Source of the DNA: Prochlorococcus sp. MIT 1341
GTDB taxonomy: Bacteria > Cyanobacteriota > Cyanobacteriia > PCC-6307 > Cyanobiaceae
Assembly (NCBI RefSeq): GCF_034092415.1
Contig: NZ_CP139304.1
Coordinates: forward strand, 62,001-126,000
Direction: 5' to 3'
Length of the DNA stretch: 64,000 bases
This document shows, piece after piece, positions 28,322 through 36,637 of the stretch. How positions within the stretch are numbered: position 1 is the first letter of the stretch; each line of letters starts with the position of its first letter. The position numbers were made by a program, and so were the translations under genes. The notes beneath the pieces are model-generated. The model was not told the DNA's origin. It saw only the letters and a program-made list of their open reading frames with translations, and made no database searches.

Positions 28322-28728
28322 ATCTACGATTTCAGTTTCGTCGTTATTTTGTGACTCTTTGCGGGCGGTGCTCTTATTTTTGTGCTCGTAAGTTCCGTCA
28401 GTGCTGAAAATGATTTCTCGAATTTAATAGGTGCTGTGAAAGTCTTTTGCTTGATGAAGATTGGAAATATTTTTTGAAGTTCTTTTGCGTGGTTCGTTCC
28501 TGTAGTGATAATTACTTCTGTTATTTTTTATTGAAGAAATATATGTAAGCTGGCAATCTAAGCATTGCAAAATGGAGGTGGAATGGCTGAATGAAAAACA
28601 ATGGAATCTGATTTCGATTCTTCTATAGGAAAGAAAATTATATTATTAATTTAACTAGATTCTTGATCAACTATCTTTCTTGCTTATGCCTTTAAAGAAA
28701 TTGCTGATTTAAAGGCCCTCCGTGTTAG
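28322..28728. other. Gene-free spacer between umuD and umuC
   Basis: About 400 bases after the umuC box and before the umuD stop contain only very short frames (under 20 codons). There is no recognised RNA or terminator. umuD and umuC usually abut or overlap in other bacteria, so this spacer is unusual. It could contain decayed sequence or a small transcript. Confidence 0.5.
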
Positions 28729-29196
28729 TTATTCGCTAGCGACTTGTTCTTGATGGAATAGAGTTGTTAAGCGATGAATAGAGTAAGTCACCACTCCCCA
28801 GATAAAAATATCTTTCTCATTATTTAGTCCAGGCAGTTCTTGCTTGTCTTCATTTATTTCTAGAAATAGATTCTTTTTGAAACGTGTCAACCGCTTAATA
28901 GTAAAAACTCCATTCATAATTGTGATAACAATATCGCCTGGTTTGGCATTTATGCTGCGATCGACTATTAGGAGGTCTTCGTTATATATTCCGGCTTTGT
29001 TCATTGATTCTCCACTGACGCGGAGAAAGAAAGTGCTTGTAGGGCGAGGGATTAATTCTTTGTTTAGATCTATTCCGGTTTCAGCGTAGTCATCGGCTGG
29101 TGAAGGGAATCCTGTAGTTGTATTTCCGTCCTCCTTATTTATGTGCGGAATGGGTTGACGGCCTTTGTGGGCGATCCCGACCCCGGAGATTTCCAT
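28729..29196 (-). CDS. umuD: UmuD-like S24 peptidase, polymerase V accessory subunit
   Basis: 155 residues from the ATG at 29196. An ATG eight codons earlier (29220) lies within the LexA-like box and is rejected. The S24 serine-lysine dyad is present: Ser64 in VSGESMNKAG and Lys101 in FTIKRLTRF. The self-cleavage region reads TTGFPSPADDYAE, so the scissile pair would be Thr28-Gly29 instead of the Cys-Gly of E. coli UmuD. After RecA-stimulated cleavage, UmuD' pairs with UmuC. The protein lacks a DNA-binding domain, so it is not LexA itself. Confidence 0.92.
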   Translation of the reverse strand: MEISGVGIAHKGRQPIPHINKEDGNTTTGFPSPADDYAETGIDLNKELIPRPTSTFFLRVSGESMNKAGIYNEDLLIVDRSINAKPGDIVITIMNGVFTIKRLTRFKKNLFLEINEDKQELPGLNNEKDIFIWGVVTYSIHRLTTLFHQEQVASE

Positions 29197-29209
29197 CGTA
29201 CTGCGGCAT

Positions 29210-29223
29210 AGTACAAACATACT
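29210..29223 (-). promoter_or_regulatory. LexA-like SOS box at umuD
   Basis: Read on the minus strand the site is AGTATGTTTGTACT, one mismatch from RGTACNNNDGTWCB and identical to the umuC box outside the central bases. It ends 13 bases before the chosen umuD ATG. Its presence also decides the umuD start codon. Confidence 0.7.
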
Positions 29224-29257
29224 AGCCCATAGATCTTGGCTTGTCTTTTTGGTGTAA

Positions 29258-29695
29258 CTACTCCCGATGGTAGGGGCCTCCTCTTAGGATGGTTTGAGCA
29301 CGATAAATTTGCTCAAGAAGTATTAATTGAGCAATTTCATGGGGAAAAGTCATAGGAGAAAGGCTGAGATTTAGGCTCGCCGACTCTTTTAATTTGACAG
29401 TGAGGCCATCGGCTCCTCCAATGGCAAATGCAAGTCGCGATGGACCAAGGTCCTTTATTTTTTCTGCAAATTCTTTGGACGTTAGGGGAATGGCCTCTTC
29501 TGTAAGGGCTATTAGTGTTTCATTTGTGTTTAATGCTGAAAGAATGTTTTGTTCTTCTCGTTTAGGGGTGCCATCACGAAGTTGAGTAATTGTTATGCCT
29601 GGGAGACGTTTGAGATATAGGTCTATACCGTCTCGAATCCATTTTTTCCGTGTTTTCCCAACAGTAAGTATTCGAATGCGGGATAAATTAATCAA
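29258..29695 (-). CDS. rlmH: 23S rRNA pseudouridine-1915 N3-methyltransferase
   Basis: A 145-residue SPOUT methyltransferase. It begins IRILTVGKTRKKWIRDGIDLYLKRLP and has the cofactor-knot motifs FAIGGADGL and LSLSPMTFPHEIAQLILLEQIYRA. It ends GGPYHRE, the family C-terminus whose His-Arg reaches the rRNA. It methylates pseudouridine 1915 at the decoding centre of assembled 70S ribosomes. It lies downstream of two small genes on the minus strand (28-base gap), probably one transcript. Confidence 0.95.
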   Translation of the reverse strand: MINLSRIRILTVGKTRKKWIRDGIDLYLKRLPGITITQLRDGTPKREEQNILSALNTNETLIALTEEAIPLTSKEFAEKIKDLGPSRLAFAIGGADGLTVKLKESASLNLSLSPMTFPHEIAQLILLEQIYRAQTILRGGPYHRE

Positions 29696-29723
29696 AGCTT
29701 TCCTTTGGTGGCGTTTAATTTGC

Positions 29724-30146
29724 TTAGTCTTCTTCTAGTAATAACTGTTTAAAATTTACATAAAGTTTTTCCTCGTCTTTCTTTTGCTGGCTATTGATAT
29801 TTGATTTGCTTAGGGAGTTCTTATTGCTAATAAAGTTTATACGCCTAACTTTTTGACTGTTATCAGAAGTGATTTTCTGAAGGTGTTTATTGTCTTGATT
29901 GTGGTTAGAATAATCAGATTCAACTTCTTTTAATCGATTAATAAGGTGAGAAGGAATTGATCCATCTGGACTTATTTTTATTAACTCTTTAAATAATTTC
30001 TCTGGGTTCTTTTCGGTTTCGACAGGATGTTTATATTGATTCTTTTTGTTTGTTGATTTCTTGACTTCATCCGGCTTTGGGAGGGGTTTGGGCAATTGCC
30101 GACCTAGTTCACGAAGTTTTTGAAGGCTATGGGAATCAAGGCTCAT
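29724..30146 (-). CDS. Lys/Asn/Ser-rich hypothetical protein
   Basis: 140 residues, strongly basic and hydrophilic. It has a short Pro-rich N-terminus (LRELGRQLPKPLPKPDE) and a low-complexity middle and C-terminal part rich in Asn, Lys and Ser. There is no membrane segment. The start codon overlaps the stop of the upstream gene by 4 bases, so the pair is translationally coupled. I do not recognise a family. Its biased composition could mean a disordered protein; the codons appear normal for the region. Confidence 0.65.
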   Translation of the reverse strand: MSLDSHSLQKLRELGRQLPKPLPKPDEVKKSTNKKNQYKHPVETEKNPEKLFKELIKISPDGSIPSHLINRLKEVESDYSNHNQDNKHLQKITSDNSQKVRRINFISNKNSLSKSNINSQQKKDEEKLYVNFKQLLLEED

Positions 30147-30403
30147 CTGATTAACAAGTTGTATTTTTTAGGGATTTGAGGAGAAGGGCTTCTTTTGGGG
30201 TCAAGTTCTACTTCATCCCTTAGGGCCTGGCGACGCTGCTCAAAGGGAAGATCCTCAAAAAAATCATCATCGAGCACACTAGGCAACTCGATATTAATGC
30301 TATTGACTTCTTCTTGGGAGAAGACCGTTTCAGCAAAACATGGCTGTAATGGAAGGATGAGAAGAATACTTGCAGAGACGATGGCTATAAAGTACTTAAT
30401 CAT
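30143..30403 (-). CDS. Small exported hypothetical protein
   Basis: 86 residues from the second of two adjacent ATGs (30403; 30406 is equally possible). A signal peptide is clear: MIKYF, a hydrophobic core, then CFAET with probable cleavage after Ala. The mature part is acidic, with LPSVLDDDFFEDLPFEQRRQALRDEVEL, and would be a small periplasmic or lumenal protein. It overlaps the next gene by 4 bases. No family is recognised. Divergent from rsmA with ~150 bases between. Confidence 0.7.
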   Translation of the reverse strand: MIKYFIAIVSASILLILPLQPCFAETVFSQEEVNSINIELPSVLDDDFFEDLPFEQRRQALRDEVELDPKRSPSPQIPKKYNLLIR

Positions 30404-30558
30404 CAAGGTGTTTAGGGATTGGGTTAACCCTAGGACTCTTTGATGTGGGAATTGATTATTTGCTTATAAAGAATAGTGGATGGTTTTTATACTTAAGGTG
30501 AGATGGGTTTAGTTGAGCGCATCTGTTTGTTTTGGCTAAGTTGGAGCAGGGCTAGGAA

Positions 30559-31398
30559 ATGACTTTTCAAAGGCATACTGCTCGAAAAAGATTTGGGCAG
30601 CATTGGCTACGAGACCCTCAGGTTTTAGGAAATATTCTTTTAGCTGCGGATTTAAGATCTGTTGACAGGGTTCTAGAGATTGGTCCTGGGAAAGGGGCCC
30701 TTACGGAAAAATTGCTTGATTCTTCAGCCTCGTCAGTTCATGCTGTTGAAATAGATAGAGACTTAGTTGATTTCTTGAGACGACGCTTTGTGAATCAATC
30801 AAGGTTTACCTTGGTTCAAGGTGATGTTCTAAAGGTGCCATTAACCTTCCCTGATGGGGCACTAGCAACAAAGGTAGTAGCAAATATTCCTTACAACATT
30901 ACTGGTCCACTTTTGGAGAAGTTGTTGGGTAGTTTGAGTAGCCCAGTGGCAAAACCATATGAGTTATTGATATTGCTCTTGCAGAAAGAGGTGGCTAACA
31001 GGATAACTGCGAATCCAGGAGACAAGAGTTTTAGCTCCTTAAGTGTCAGGCTTCAGTTGATGGCTTATTGCAGGAAGGTTTGTAGTGTTCCTCCTCGATG
31101 TTTTGTCCCACCACCAAAGGTTCATTCAGAGGTTATTGCAATTGAACCATTTAATTCAGAAAAATATTTGGAACCAGGGTTGGCACGCAGAATAGAGATT
31201 TTGCTAAGGAAGGCGTTTTTGTCTAGGAGGAAGATGTTGAGGAATACGCTTAAAGATATTTGTCCATTGGAAGAACTTGAGTTGATTGCGCAAGATGTGG
31301 GCGTCGATCTTCAGCAACGCCCTCAAGAAATTCCTCCTTTGAAGTGGTTGGAGTTTGCAAAAGCGTTGAATTCTCTAGAAAGCTTTCATATGGAGTGA
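30559..31398 (+). CDS. rsmA: 16S rRNA dimethyladenosine transferase (KsgA)
   Basis: Dimethylates A1518 and A1519 in the 3' terminal helix of 16S rRNA. In 279 residues it shows ARKRFGQHWLRDPQVL at the start and the SAM-binding motif VLEIGPGKGALTEKLL. The catalytic motif IV is VVANIPYNITGPLL. The C-terminal helical domain includes AFLSRRKMLRNTLK. The start is ATG at 30559. ispE follows closely, an arrangement found in many bacteria. Confidence 0.96.
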   Translation: MTFQRHTARKRFGQHWLRDPQVLGNILLAADLRSVDRVLEIGPGKGALTEKLLDSSASSVHAVEIDRDLVDFLRRRFVNQSRFTLVQGDVLKVPLTFPDGALATKVVANIPYNITGPLLEKLLGSLSSPVAKPYELLILLLQKEVANRITANPGDKSFSSLSVRLQLMAYCRKVCSVPPRCFVPPPKVHSEVIAIEPFNSEKYLEPGLARRIEILLRKAFLSRRKMLRNTLKDICPLEELELIAQDVGVDLQQRPQEIPPLKWLEFAKALNSLESFHME

Positions 31399-31439
31399 TA
31401 TTGATGCAAAAATAAGGTTGGTGATTTGTTTTTAGTCCA

Positions 31440-32363
31440 TTGCTTGTTTCAGCGCCAGCAAAAATCAATCTCCATTTAGAAGTATTGGGTTTTAGAACTG
31501 ATGGTTTTCATGAATTAGCAATGGTTATGCAGTCGATAGACCTCGTAGATCAATTGGAGATTAAGGAAAATAGAAATGGATTAATAACTCTTCAATGTGA
31601 TGTACCTGAGCTCAGTACATCAAATGACAACTTGATTATTCGGTCAGGATATTTATTACGCGATAAGACTGGGTTAACTGAACTTGGTGCGGAGATTCAT
31701 TTGAAGAAGGCTATACCCATTGGCGCAGGTCTTGCAGGAGGATCTACCGATGCGGCAGCGGCTTTGATTGGCTTAAATCAATTTTGGGGTACAGGTCTAT
31801 CTCTTGACCAATTAGAAGTATTGGCATCAGAGCTTGGTTCTGATGTTCCATTTTGTTTAGCTGGTGGAACTCAACTTTGTTTTGGGCGTGGAGAGGTTTT
31901 AGAGCCTCAGCTAGTAGAAGAGATGTCTTTGGCCATTCTTTTAGTTAAAGATCCTTCTGTGAGTGTTTCGACGCCATGGGCATATGGCAAATTTAGGGAA
32001 ACTGAATTCAAGAGATATTTAACTAATGAATTAGATTTTGAGTCTCGTAGAAAAAGTTTAAGAAGAGCTGATTGGCTTAACCCTTTGGGAGGGAAGATAG
32101 CTCCTCCTTTGCATAATGATCTCAATAAGGTAGTTGAAGAGAATACGCCTTCTGTTAAAGAGGCTCTTAGTTTACTTAGAGAAATACCTCAAAATCTAGG
32201 TGCTGCGATGAGCGGATCTGGTCCAAGTTGCTTTGCTCTTTTTTCAGATTTAACTAAAGCTCAAGCCGGCTATTCTCAGTATCGGGACCGTCTTGAAAAA
32301 GCAGGTTTTCAGAGTTGGTGTTGTGCATTAAGCCAACAAGGAGTAAAAATTGAAAGACATTAA
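31440..32363 (+). CDS. ispE: 4-diphosphocytidyl-2-C-methyl-D-erythritol kinase
   Basis: The kinase step of the MEP isoprenoid pathway, feeding chlorophyll, carotenoid and plastoquinone synthesis. This GHMP-kinase protein of 307 residues has [23 protein letters not shown] at the N-terminus, the ATP loop [21 protein letters not shown], and the third motif [17 protein letters not shown] at 31440 is the start because the family N-terminus begins only three residues later. It lies between rsmA and a DUF3082 gene with short spacers on both sides. Confidence 0.96.
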   Translation: MLVSAPAKINLHLEVLGFRTDGFHELAMVMQSIDLVDQLEIKENRNGLITLQCDVPELSTSNDNLIIRSGYLLRDKTGLTELGAEIHLKKAIPIGAGLAGGSTDAAAALIGLNQFWGTGLSLDQLEVLASELGSDVPFCLAGGTQLCFGRGEVLEPQLVEEMSLAILLVKDPSVSVSTPWAYGKFRETEFKRYLTNELDFESRRKSLRRADWLNPLGGKIAPPLHNDLNKVVEENTPSVKEALSLLREIPQNLGAAMSGSGPSCFALFSDLTKAQAGYSQYRDRLEKAGFQSWCCALSQQGVKIERH

Positions 32364-32372
32364 AAACTTGTT

Positions 32373-32705
32373 TTGAACAAAGATATTCAGGATTCTTCTA
32401 GCTCTCTGGGGAACCAGCCAAATCCTCAAGCATCTAAAGGCCCAATGAGTTATCTGTCAGGGGCTATTACTAGTGGTGTTTTTGCTTGGTTGTGCCTTGG
32501 TCTTAGTAAAAGAGCAGTTACCTATTTTTCTATCCATCAACCTAGCTACACATCAGCAATCGCTCAAAGTATTGCTTCGGCGATTAAAACATTGGTTATA
32601 GGTATGAGTTTTTTAGCGACCTTTACATTCGCTTTTATTGGCTTGGGGTTAACTCTTGTTTTTCTTCGCGAATTGATTCCTGGCAAGGAAGCCGATTCTT
32701 CCTAA
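32373..32705 (+). CDS. DUF3082 family membrane protein
   Basis: 110 residues from TTG 32373. A disordered polar N-terminus (DSSSSLGNQPNPQASKGPM) precedes two hydrophobic helices (GAITSGVFAWLCLGLS and TLVIGMSFLATFTFAFIGLGLTLVFL). The loop between them has the family-like sequence SAIAQSIASAIKTLVIG. This matches the small cyanobacterial/plastid DUF3082 group of unknown function. It follows ispE by 9 bases, indicating co-transcription. Confidence 0.8.
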   Translation: MNKDIQDSSSSLGNQPNPQASKGPMSYLSGAITSGVFAWLCLGLSKRAVTYFSIHQPSYTSAIAQSIASAIKTLVIGMSFLATFTFAFIGLGLTLVFLRELIPGKEADSS

Positions 32706-32748
32706 TGTTTGAACACTGACTCTTGAGTGCCAATCAGAGGCTCTGAAT

Positions 32749-32844
32749 ATGAACTTTCATGATCTAGGAATGTTGGTCTTACTGTTGAGCCCAGGCATGC
32801 TCATTTCAGTTTTGTTGTTGACCACTTTTGCGGCAGGAGGCTAA
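32749..32844 (+). CDS. Possible 31-residue single-helix membrane peptide
   Basis: From ATG 32749 the frame encodes a short polar start (MNFHDLG). One long hydrophobic helix follows, MLVLLLSPGMLISVLLLTTF, and it ends AAGG before TAA. A possible ribosome binding site (AGAGG) lies about 8 bases upstream. The layout is like small photosystem, cytochrome b6f or NDH subunits, but it matches none I can name. It lies between the DUF3082 gene and pdhB. Confidence 0.4.
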   Translation: MNFHDLGMLVLLLSPGMLISVLLLTTFAAGG

Positions 32845-32905
32845 TTAGCCCCTCGTTGAGATAGTTTGGCTTCGTTACCCTTCTTATTGGGATTGCAGCT
32901 GAGCT

Positions 32906-33889
32906 GTGAAAGGAACAATTCTTTTTAACGCACTTCGTGAAGCCATCGATGAAGAGATGGCTAGAGATTCTCTTGTCTGCGTGATGGGAGAAGATGTTGG
33001 CCACTACGGTGGTTCTTACAAGGTCACCAAGGACCTTTGTGAGAAATATGGTGAACTAAGGGTCCTAGATACCCCTATCGCTGAGAACAGCTTTACAGGG
33101 ATGGCGGTAGGAGCTGCGATGACCGGTTTACGTCCGATTGTCGAAGGCATGAATATGGGATTCCTCTTGCTCGCTTTTAATCAGATTTCTAACAACATGG
33201 GAATGTTGAGATATACCAGTGGGGGGAATTACACAATTCCGACAGTAGTAAGAGGTCCTGGGGGCGTTGGCAGACAACTTGGAGCAGAGCATAGCCAACG
33301 TTTGGAGGCTTATTTTCATGCTGTCCCGGGGATAAAAATTGTTGCTTGCAGTACTCCTACTAATGCCAAGGGCCTAATGAAGGCTGCGATTAGAGATAAC
33401 AACCCTGTTCTGTTTTTTGAGCATGTTTTGCTTTATAACCTCACTGAGGAAATCCCTTCAGGGGAATATGTATGCGCTTTGGATCAGGCTGATTTAGTAA
33501 AAGAGGGGAAAGATGTGACAATTCTTACTTATTCGCGTATGCGTCATCATTGCCTGAAGGCCATTGAGCTCTTGGAGAGTGAAAATATCGATGTAGAGCT
33601 AATTGATTTAATTAGTCTTAAGCCTTTTGACATGGATACAATTAAACGTTCAATTGCTAAAACTAATAGGGTGATAATTGTTGAAGAATGTATGAAAACA
33701 GGAGGCATTGCAGCTGAGTTGATTTCTTTGATTACAGAGGAATGCTTTGATGATTTGGATGCTCCTCCAGTAAGGCTTTCCAGTCAGGATATTCCAACCC
33801 CATACAATGGGAAATTAGAGAACCTCACTATTATCCAACCCCACCAGATTGTCGATGCCACAAAGGAAATTGTTAGCAAGAGGATTTAA
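32906..33889 (+). CDS. pdhB: Pyruvate dehydrogenase E1 component, beta subunit
   Basis: Forms the alpha2-beta2 E1 that decarboxylates pyruvate with thiamine diphosphate. In 327 residues, family blocks are [18 protein letters not shown] (including the Glu that activates ThDP), [36 protein letters not shown] and the C-terminal transketolase domain. The start is GTG at 32906 ([13 protein letters not shown]). secD follows 3 bases after the stop, so the pair may share a transcript despite unrelated roles. pdhA is not in the window. Confidence 0.95.
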   Translation: MKGTILFNALREAIDEEMARDSLVCVMGEDVGHYGGSYKVTKDLCEKYGELRVLDTPIAENSFTGMAVGAAMTGLRPIVEGMNMGFLLLAFNQISNNMGMLRYTSGGNYTIPTVVRGPGGVGRQLGAEHSQRLEAYFHAVPGIKIVACSTPTNAKGLMKAAIRDNNPVLFFEHVLLYNLTEEIPSGEYVCALDQADLVKEGKDVTILTYSRMRHHCLKAIELLESENIDVELIDLISLKPFDMDTIKRSIAKTNRVIIVEECMKTGGIAAELISLITEECFDDLDAPPVRLSSQDIPTPYNGKLENLTIIQPHQIVDATKEIVSKRI

Positions 33890-33892
33890 TTA

Positions 33893-35371
33893 ATGGCCCG
33901 TCAGCAGGGATGGTTTGCATTAATACTTGCTCTTGCGATTTCGGCAGCATCTGTATGCTTGAACTTTCCGTTACAGCTAGGCCTTGATTTCCGTGGAGGA
34001 AGTCAGTTGACGTTGGAAGTTCAACCTGCTGGTGACATTCAACAAGTGAAGTCTGAGCAGCTTGAGGCTGTTAAATCGGTTTTGGACCGACGGGTAAATG
34101 GTTTAGGTGTTGCTGAATCTACCCTTCAGACTATCGGAGAAGACCAATTGGTTTTGCAGCTTCCTGGTGAGCAGGATCCTTCACGGGCTGCGAAGGTCTT
34201 AGGTGAGACAGCCTTGCTTGAATTTCGTGCACAAAGAGCAGGAACTGAGGATGAGATAAGGACCTTGCAAAGGCTTAGGAACCAAGCAAATAGTGTTTTA
34301 GAACTTGCAAAATCTAAAGATGATGGAAAAGCTATCTCTGATGATGAGCTTAATAGAGATCAGTTGTCTTCAGCACAACGATCTTTAGGCATAGACATAA
34401 ACACTGATAATGAAATTGACCAGATTGAGGAACTTCTAGAAAAGGTAAATGAGAAAATTGTTTCTTTATTTGAACCTGCATTCTTAACTGGAAAAGATCT
34501 AATAACAGCTGGACGACAGCAAGAGCAGAATATTTCCGGATGGGAAGTGACTCTTACTTTTAACAGGGAAGGGGCTGAGAAATTCGCTCAACTTACTCAA
34601 TCAATTGCCGGTACAGATCGCTTGCTAGGAATTGTTCTGGATGGATACTCAATAAGTGAGGCAACTGTTGGCGAACAATTTAAGACAGCAGGAATAACAG
34701 GCGGCGCAGCAACAATTAGTGGACGGTTTTCCGCTGAGGAGGCAAGAGATTTAGAGGTTCAGTTAAGAGGTGGTTCTTTGCCTCTGCCAGTTAGGGTGCT
34801 TGAGGTTAGATCTATTGGCCCAACTTTGGGAGCTGAAAATATTCGGAGAAGTCTTATTGCGGCACTTTCGGGACTTGTCTTGGTAGCTTTATTTATGTTG
34901 CTGTCCTACCGCCTTGCTGGCCTTGTAGCCGTCCTTGCATTAAGTCTTTACGCACTCTTTAACTTGGCAGCATATTCATTGATCCCAGTGACACTTACAT
35001 TGCCAGGGATCGCAGGGTTTATTCTTAGTATTGGCATGGCAGTAGATGCAAATGTTCTTATTTTCGAACGAGTTAAGGATGAATTGCGGCGAGGAAATAC
35101 ACTCATACGCTCTATAGAGACTGGCTTCTCTCAGGCATTTTCTTCCATTGTTGACGGACATATAACAACTTTAATTAGTTGTGGAGCATTGTTCTTTTTG
35201 GGTACGGGTCTTGTTAAAGGCTTTGCTGCAACACTTGGCATTGGTGTGATATTTAGCCTCTTTACGGCTTTGAGTTGTACGCGAACATTGCTTAGGTTTT
35301 TGATGAGTTATCAGGCCCTAAGGCGCCCAACAAATTTCTTACCAATTAGTGAGCTTCCTTCCTCAATTTGA
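33893..35371 (+). CDS. secD: Protein-export membrane protein SecD
   Basis: Uses proton motive force with SecF to pull proteins through SecYEG on the far side of the membrane. In 492 residues it has the first helix (ALILALAISAASVCLNFP) and the P1 head start LGLDFRGGSQLTLEV. The large exoplasmic domain contains KSVLDRRVNGLGVAESTLQ. The RND-type membrane block near residues 320-470 includes GFILSIGMAVDANVLIFERVKDELRRG. secF follows after 12 bases. Confidence 0.96.
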   Translation: MARQQGWFALILALAISAASVCLNFPLQLGLDFRGGSQLTLEVQPAGDIQQVKSEQLEAVKSVLDRRVNGLGVAESTLQTIGEDQLVLQLPGEQDPSRAAKVLGETALLEFRAQRAGTEDEIRTLQRLRNQANSVLELAKSKDDGKAISDDELNRDQLSSAQRSLGIDINTDNEIDQIEELLEKVNEKIVSLFEPAFLTGKDLITAGRQQEQNISGWEVTLTFNREGAEKFAQLTQSIAGTDRLLGIVLDGYSISEATVGEQFKTAGITGGAATISGRFSAEEARDLEVQLRGGSLPLPVRVLEVRSIGPTLGAENIRRSLIAALSGLVLVALFMLLSYRLAGLVAVLALSLYALFNLAAYSLIPVTLTLPGIAGFILSIGMAVDANVLIFERVKDELRRGNTLIRSIETGFSQAFSSIVDGHITTLISCGALFFLGTGLVKGFAATLGIGVIFSLFTALSCTRTLLRFLMSYQALRRPTNFLPISELPSSI

Positions 35372-35383
35372 TTATTAATTAGC

Positions 35384-36394
35384 ATGAAATCATCACCCTC
35401 TAACACAAGAATTCGATTACGCCTCTGTCGTAATCGGCGTTTAATCTGGCTTATATCTGGCACATGTATTTTTCTAAGTGCTTTAGGACTAATACTTTGT
35501 ATTCTCAATCCATCGATCAAAGCCCCGCTAAGACCGGGGCTTGATTTTACAGGTGGTACTCAGATTCAACTTGAACGCAATTGTGATAATGAATGTGGTT
35601 TAATAAATAGTAAACTATTAGAGGACTCTATAAAATCAACAATCTTATTCTCTGAAGAAGACAATGTAACAACTGATTTGTCTTCAGCTAGAGTTCAGAT
35701 TCTTGACAGTGGGAAGTCAGTAGTTCTTAGATTACCATTTATTTCCGCCACACAAAGTAATCAAATCATCGAGAAAATTAAACCTCTAATAGGTCAAATT
35801 CAAGGGGGAAGTGAATCTATTGAGACTATTGGACCAAGTTTAGGTGGTCAGCTACTTAGGAGTAGTTTGATCTCATTATTGGTAGCCTTTTCTGGAATTG
35901 CCTTATATATAACCTTTAGATATGACAGGCTTTATGCATTTTTGGCTCTTATTGCCCTTGGTCATGATGTTTTAATTGTATGTGGAATCTTTGCCTGGTT
36001 GGGGATTGCAATTAATTTAGAAGTAGAAAGTCTTTTTGCTGTTGCTCTACTTACTATTGCTGGTTATTCTGTTAATGATACTGTAGTTGTTTTTGACCGT
36101 ATTCGAGAGAGGAGTCGTTATGACTCCTCTCTTTCTCTTGCAGAGCAAATTGACAGAGCTGTTTCTGCAACATTAACTAGAACGCTATATACAAGTGGCA
36201 CAACACTTCTGCCGCTAATTGCGTTGATTCTCTTTGGTGGATCTACTCTTTATTGGTTTGCTGTTGCTTTATCTTTGGGTGTGCTAGTTGGTAGCTGGTC
36301 AAGTATCGCTCTTGCACCTTCATTGCTAAGCCTTAGAGAAACAGCCGCCAAAGGTCCTGAAACACTTGATGATTCCCTTTCAGTTAATGAATAA
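35384..36394 (+). CDS. secF: Protein-export membrane protein SecF
   Basis: Partner of SecD. In 336 residues it has the first membrane helix (LISGTCIFLSALGLILCIL) and the RPGLDFTGGTQIQL motif. The exoplasmic domain ends near residue 150, and the five-helix bundle contains ALGHDVLIVCGIFAWLG and TIAGYSVNDTVVVFDRIRER. The start is ATG at 35384. The end overlaps the next small gene by 8 bases. The C-terminal tail (TAAKGPETLDDSLSVNE) is hydrophilic. Confidence 0.96.
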   Translation: MKSSPSNTRIRLRLCRNRRLIWLISGTCIFLSALGLILCILNPSIKAPLRPGLDFTGGTQIQLERNCDNECGLINSKLLEDSIKSTILFSEEDNVTTDLSSARVQILDSGKSVVLRLPFISATQSNQIIEKIKPLIGQIQGGSESIETIGPSLGGQLLRSSLISLLVAFSGIALYITFRYDRLYAFLALIALGHDVLIVCGIFAWLGIAINLEVESLFAVALLTIAGYSVNDTVVVFDRIRERSRYDSSLSLAEQIDRAVSATLTRTLYTSGTTLLPLIALILFGGSTLYWFAVALSLGVLVGSWSSIALAPSLLSLRETAAKGPETLDDSLSVNE

Positions 36395-36623
36395 AGTGAT
36401 TCGAAATGGACCTTATTTATTAGATAGGTTGACCCCGTTTTTGTTACTAGCTTTTGCCTTTTGGGATCTAAGAGTAGAAGTCAGATTGCTCTTAGACAAT
36501 TTCACTATAACTTCTCTTGTTTATGCTTTTAGGCATCATGCCTTAGCTATAATAGTTTTAATTTCCACTCCATCTATTTTTAAGCATTATGGATTATTAG
36601 AAAGTCGGATTACCCGTAGGTAA
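36387..36623 (+). CDS. Small membrane protein coupled to secF
   Basis: 78 residues from the ATG at 36387, which overlaps the secF stop by 8 bases. Two hydrophobic stretches (LTPFLLLAFAFW and ALAIIVLISTPSIF) flank an amphipathic middle with VEVRLLLDNFT. No family is recognised. Co-translation with secF suggests, but does not show, a link to the secretion complex. The alternative start seven codons earlier (36366) would lie deeper in secF and is less likely. Confidence 0.65.
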   Translation: MNKVIRNGPYLLDRLTPFLLLAFAFWDLRVEVRLLLDNFTITSLVYAFRHHALAIIVLISTPSIFKHYGLLESRITRR

Positions 36624-36637
36624 TAGTTATAAGTATT

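Noticed and set aside
29197-29220. ATG 29220 as umuD start
   Set aside because: It overlaps the LexA-like box; the next ATG at 29196 gives normal alignment to E. coli UmuD.
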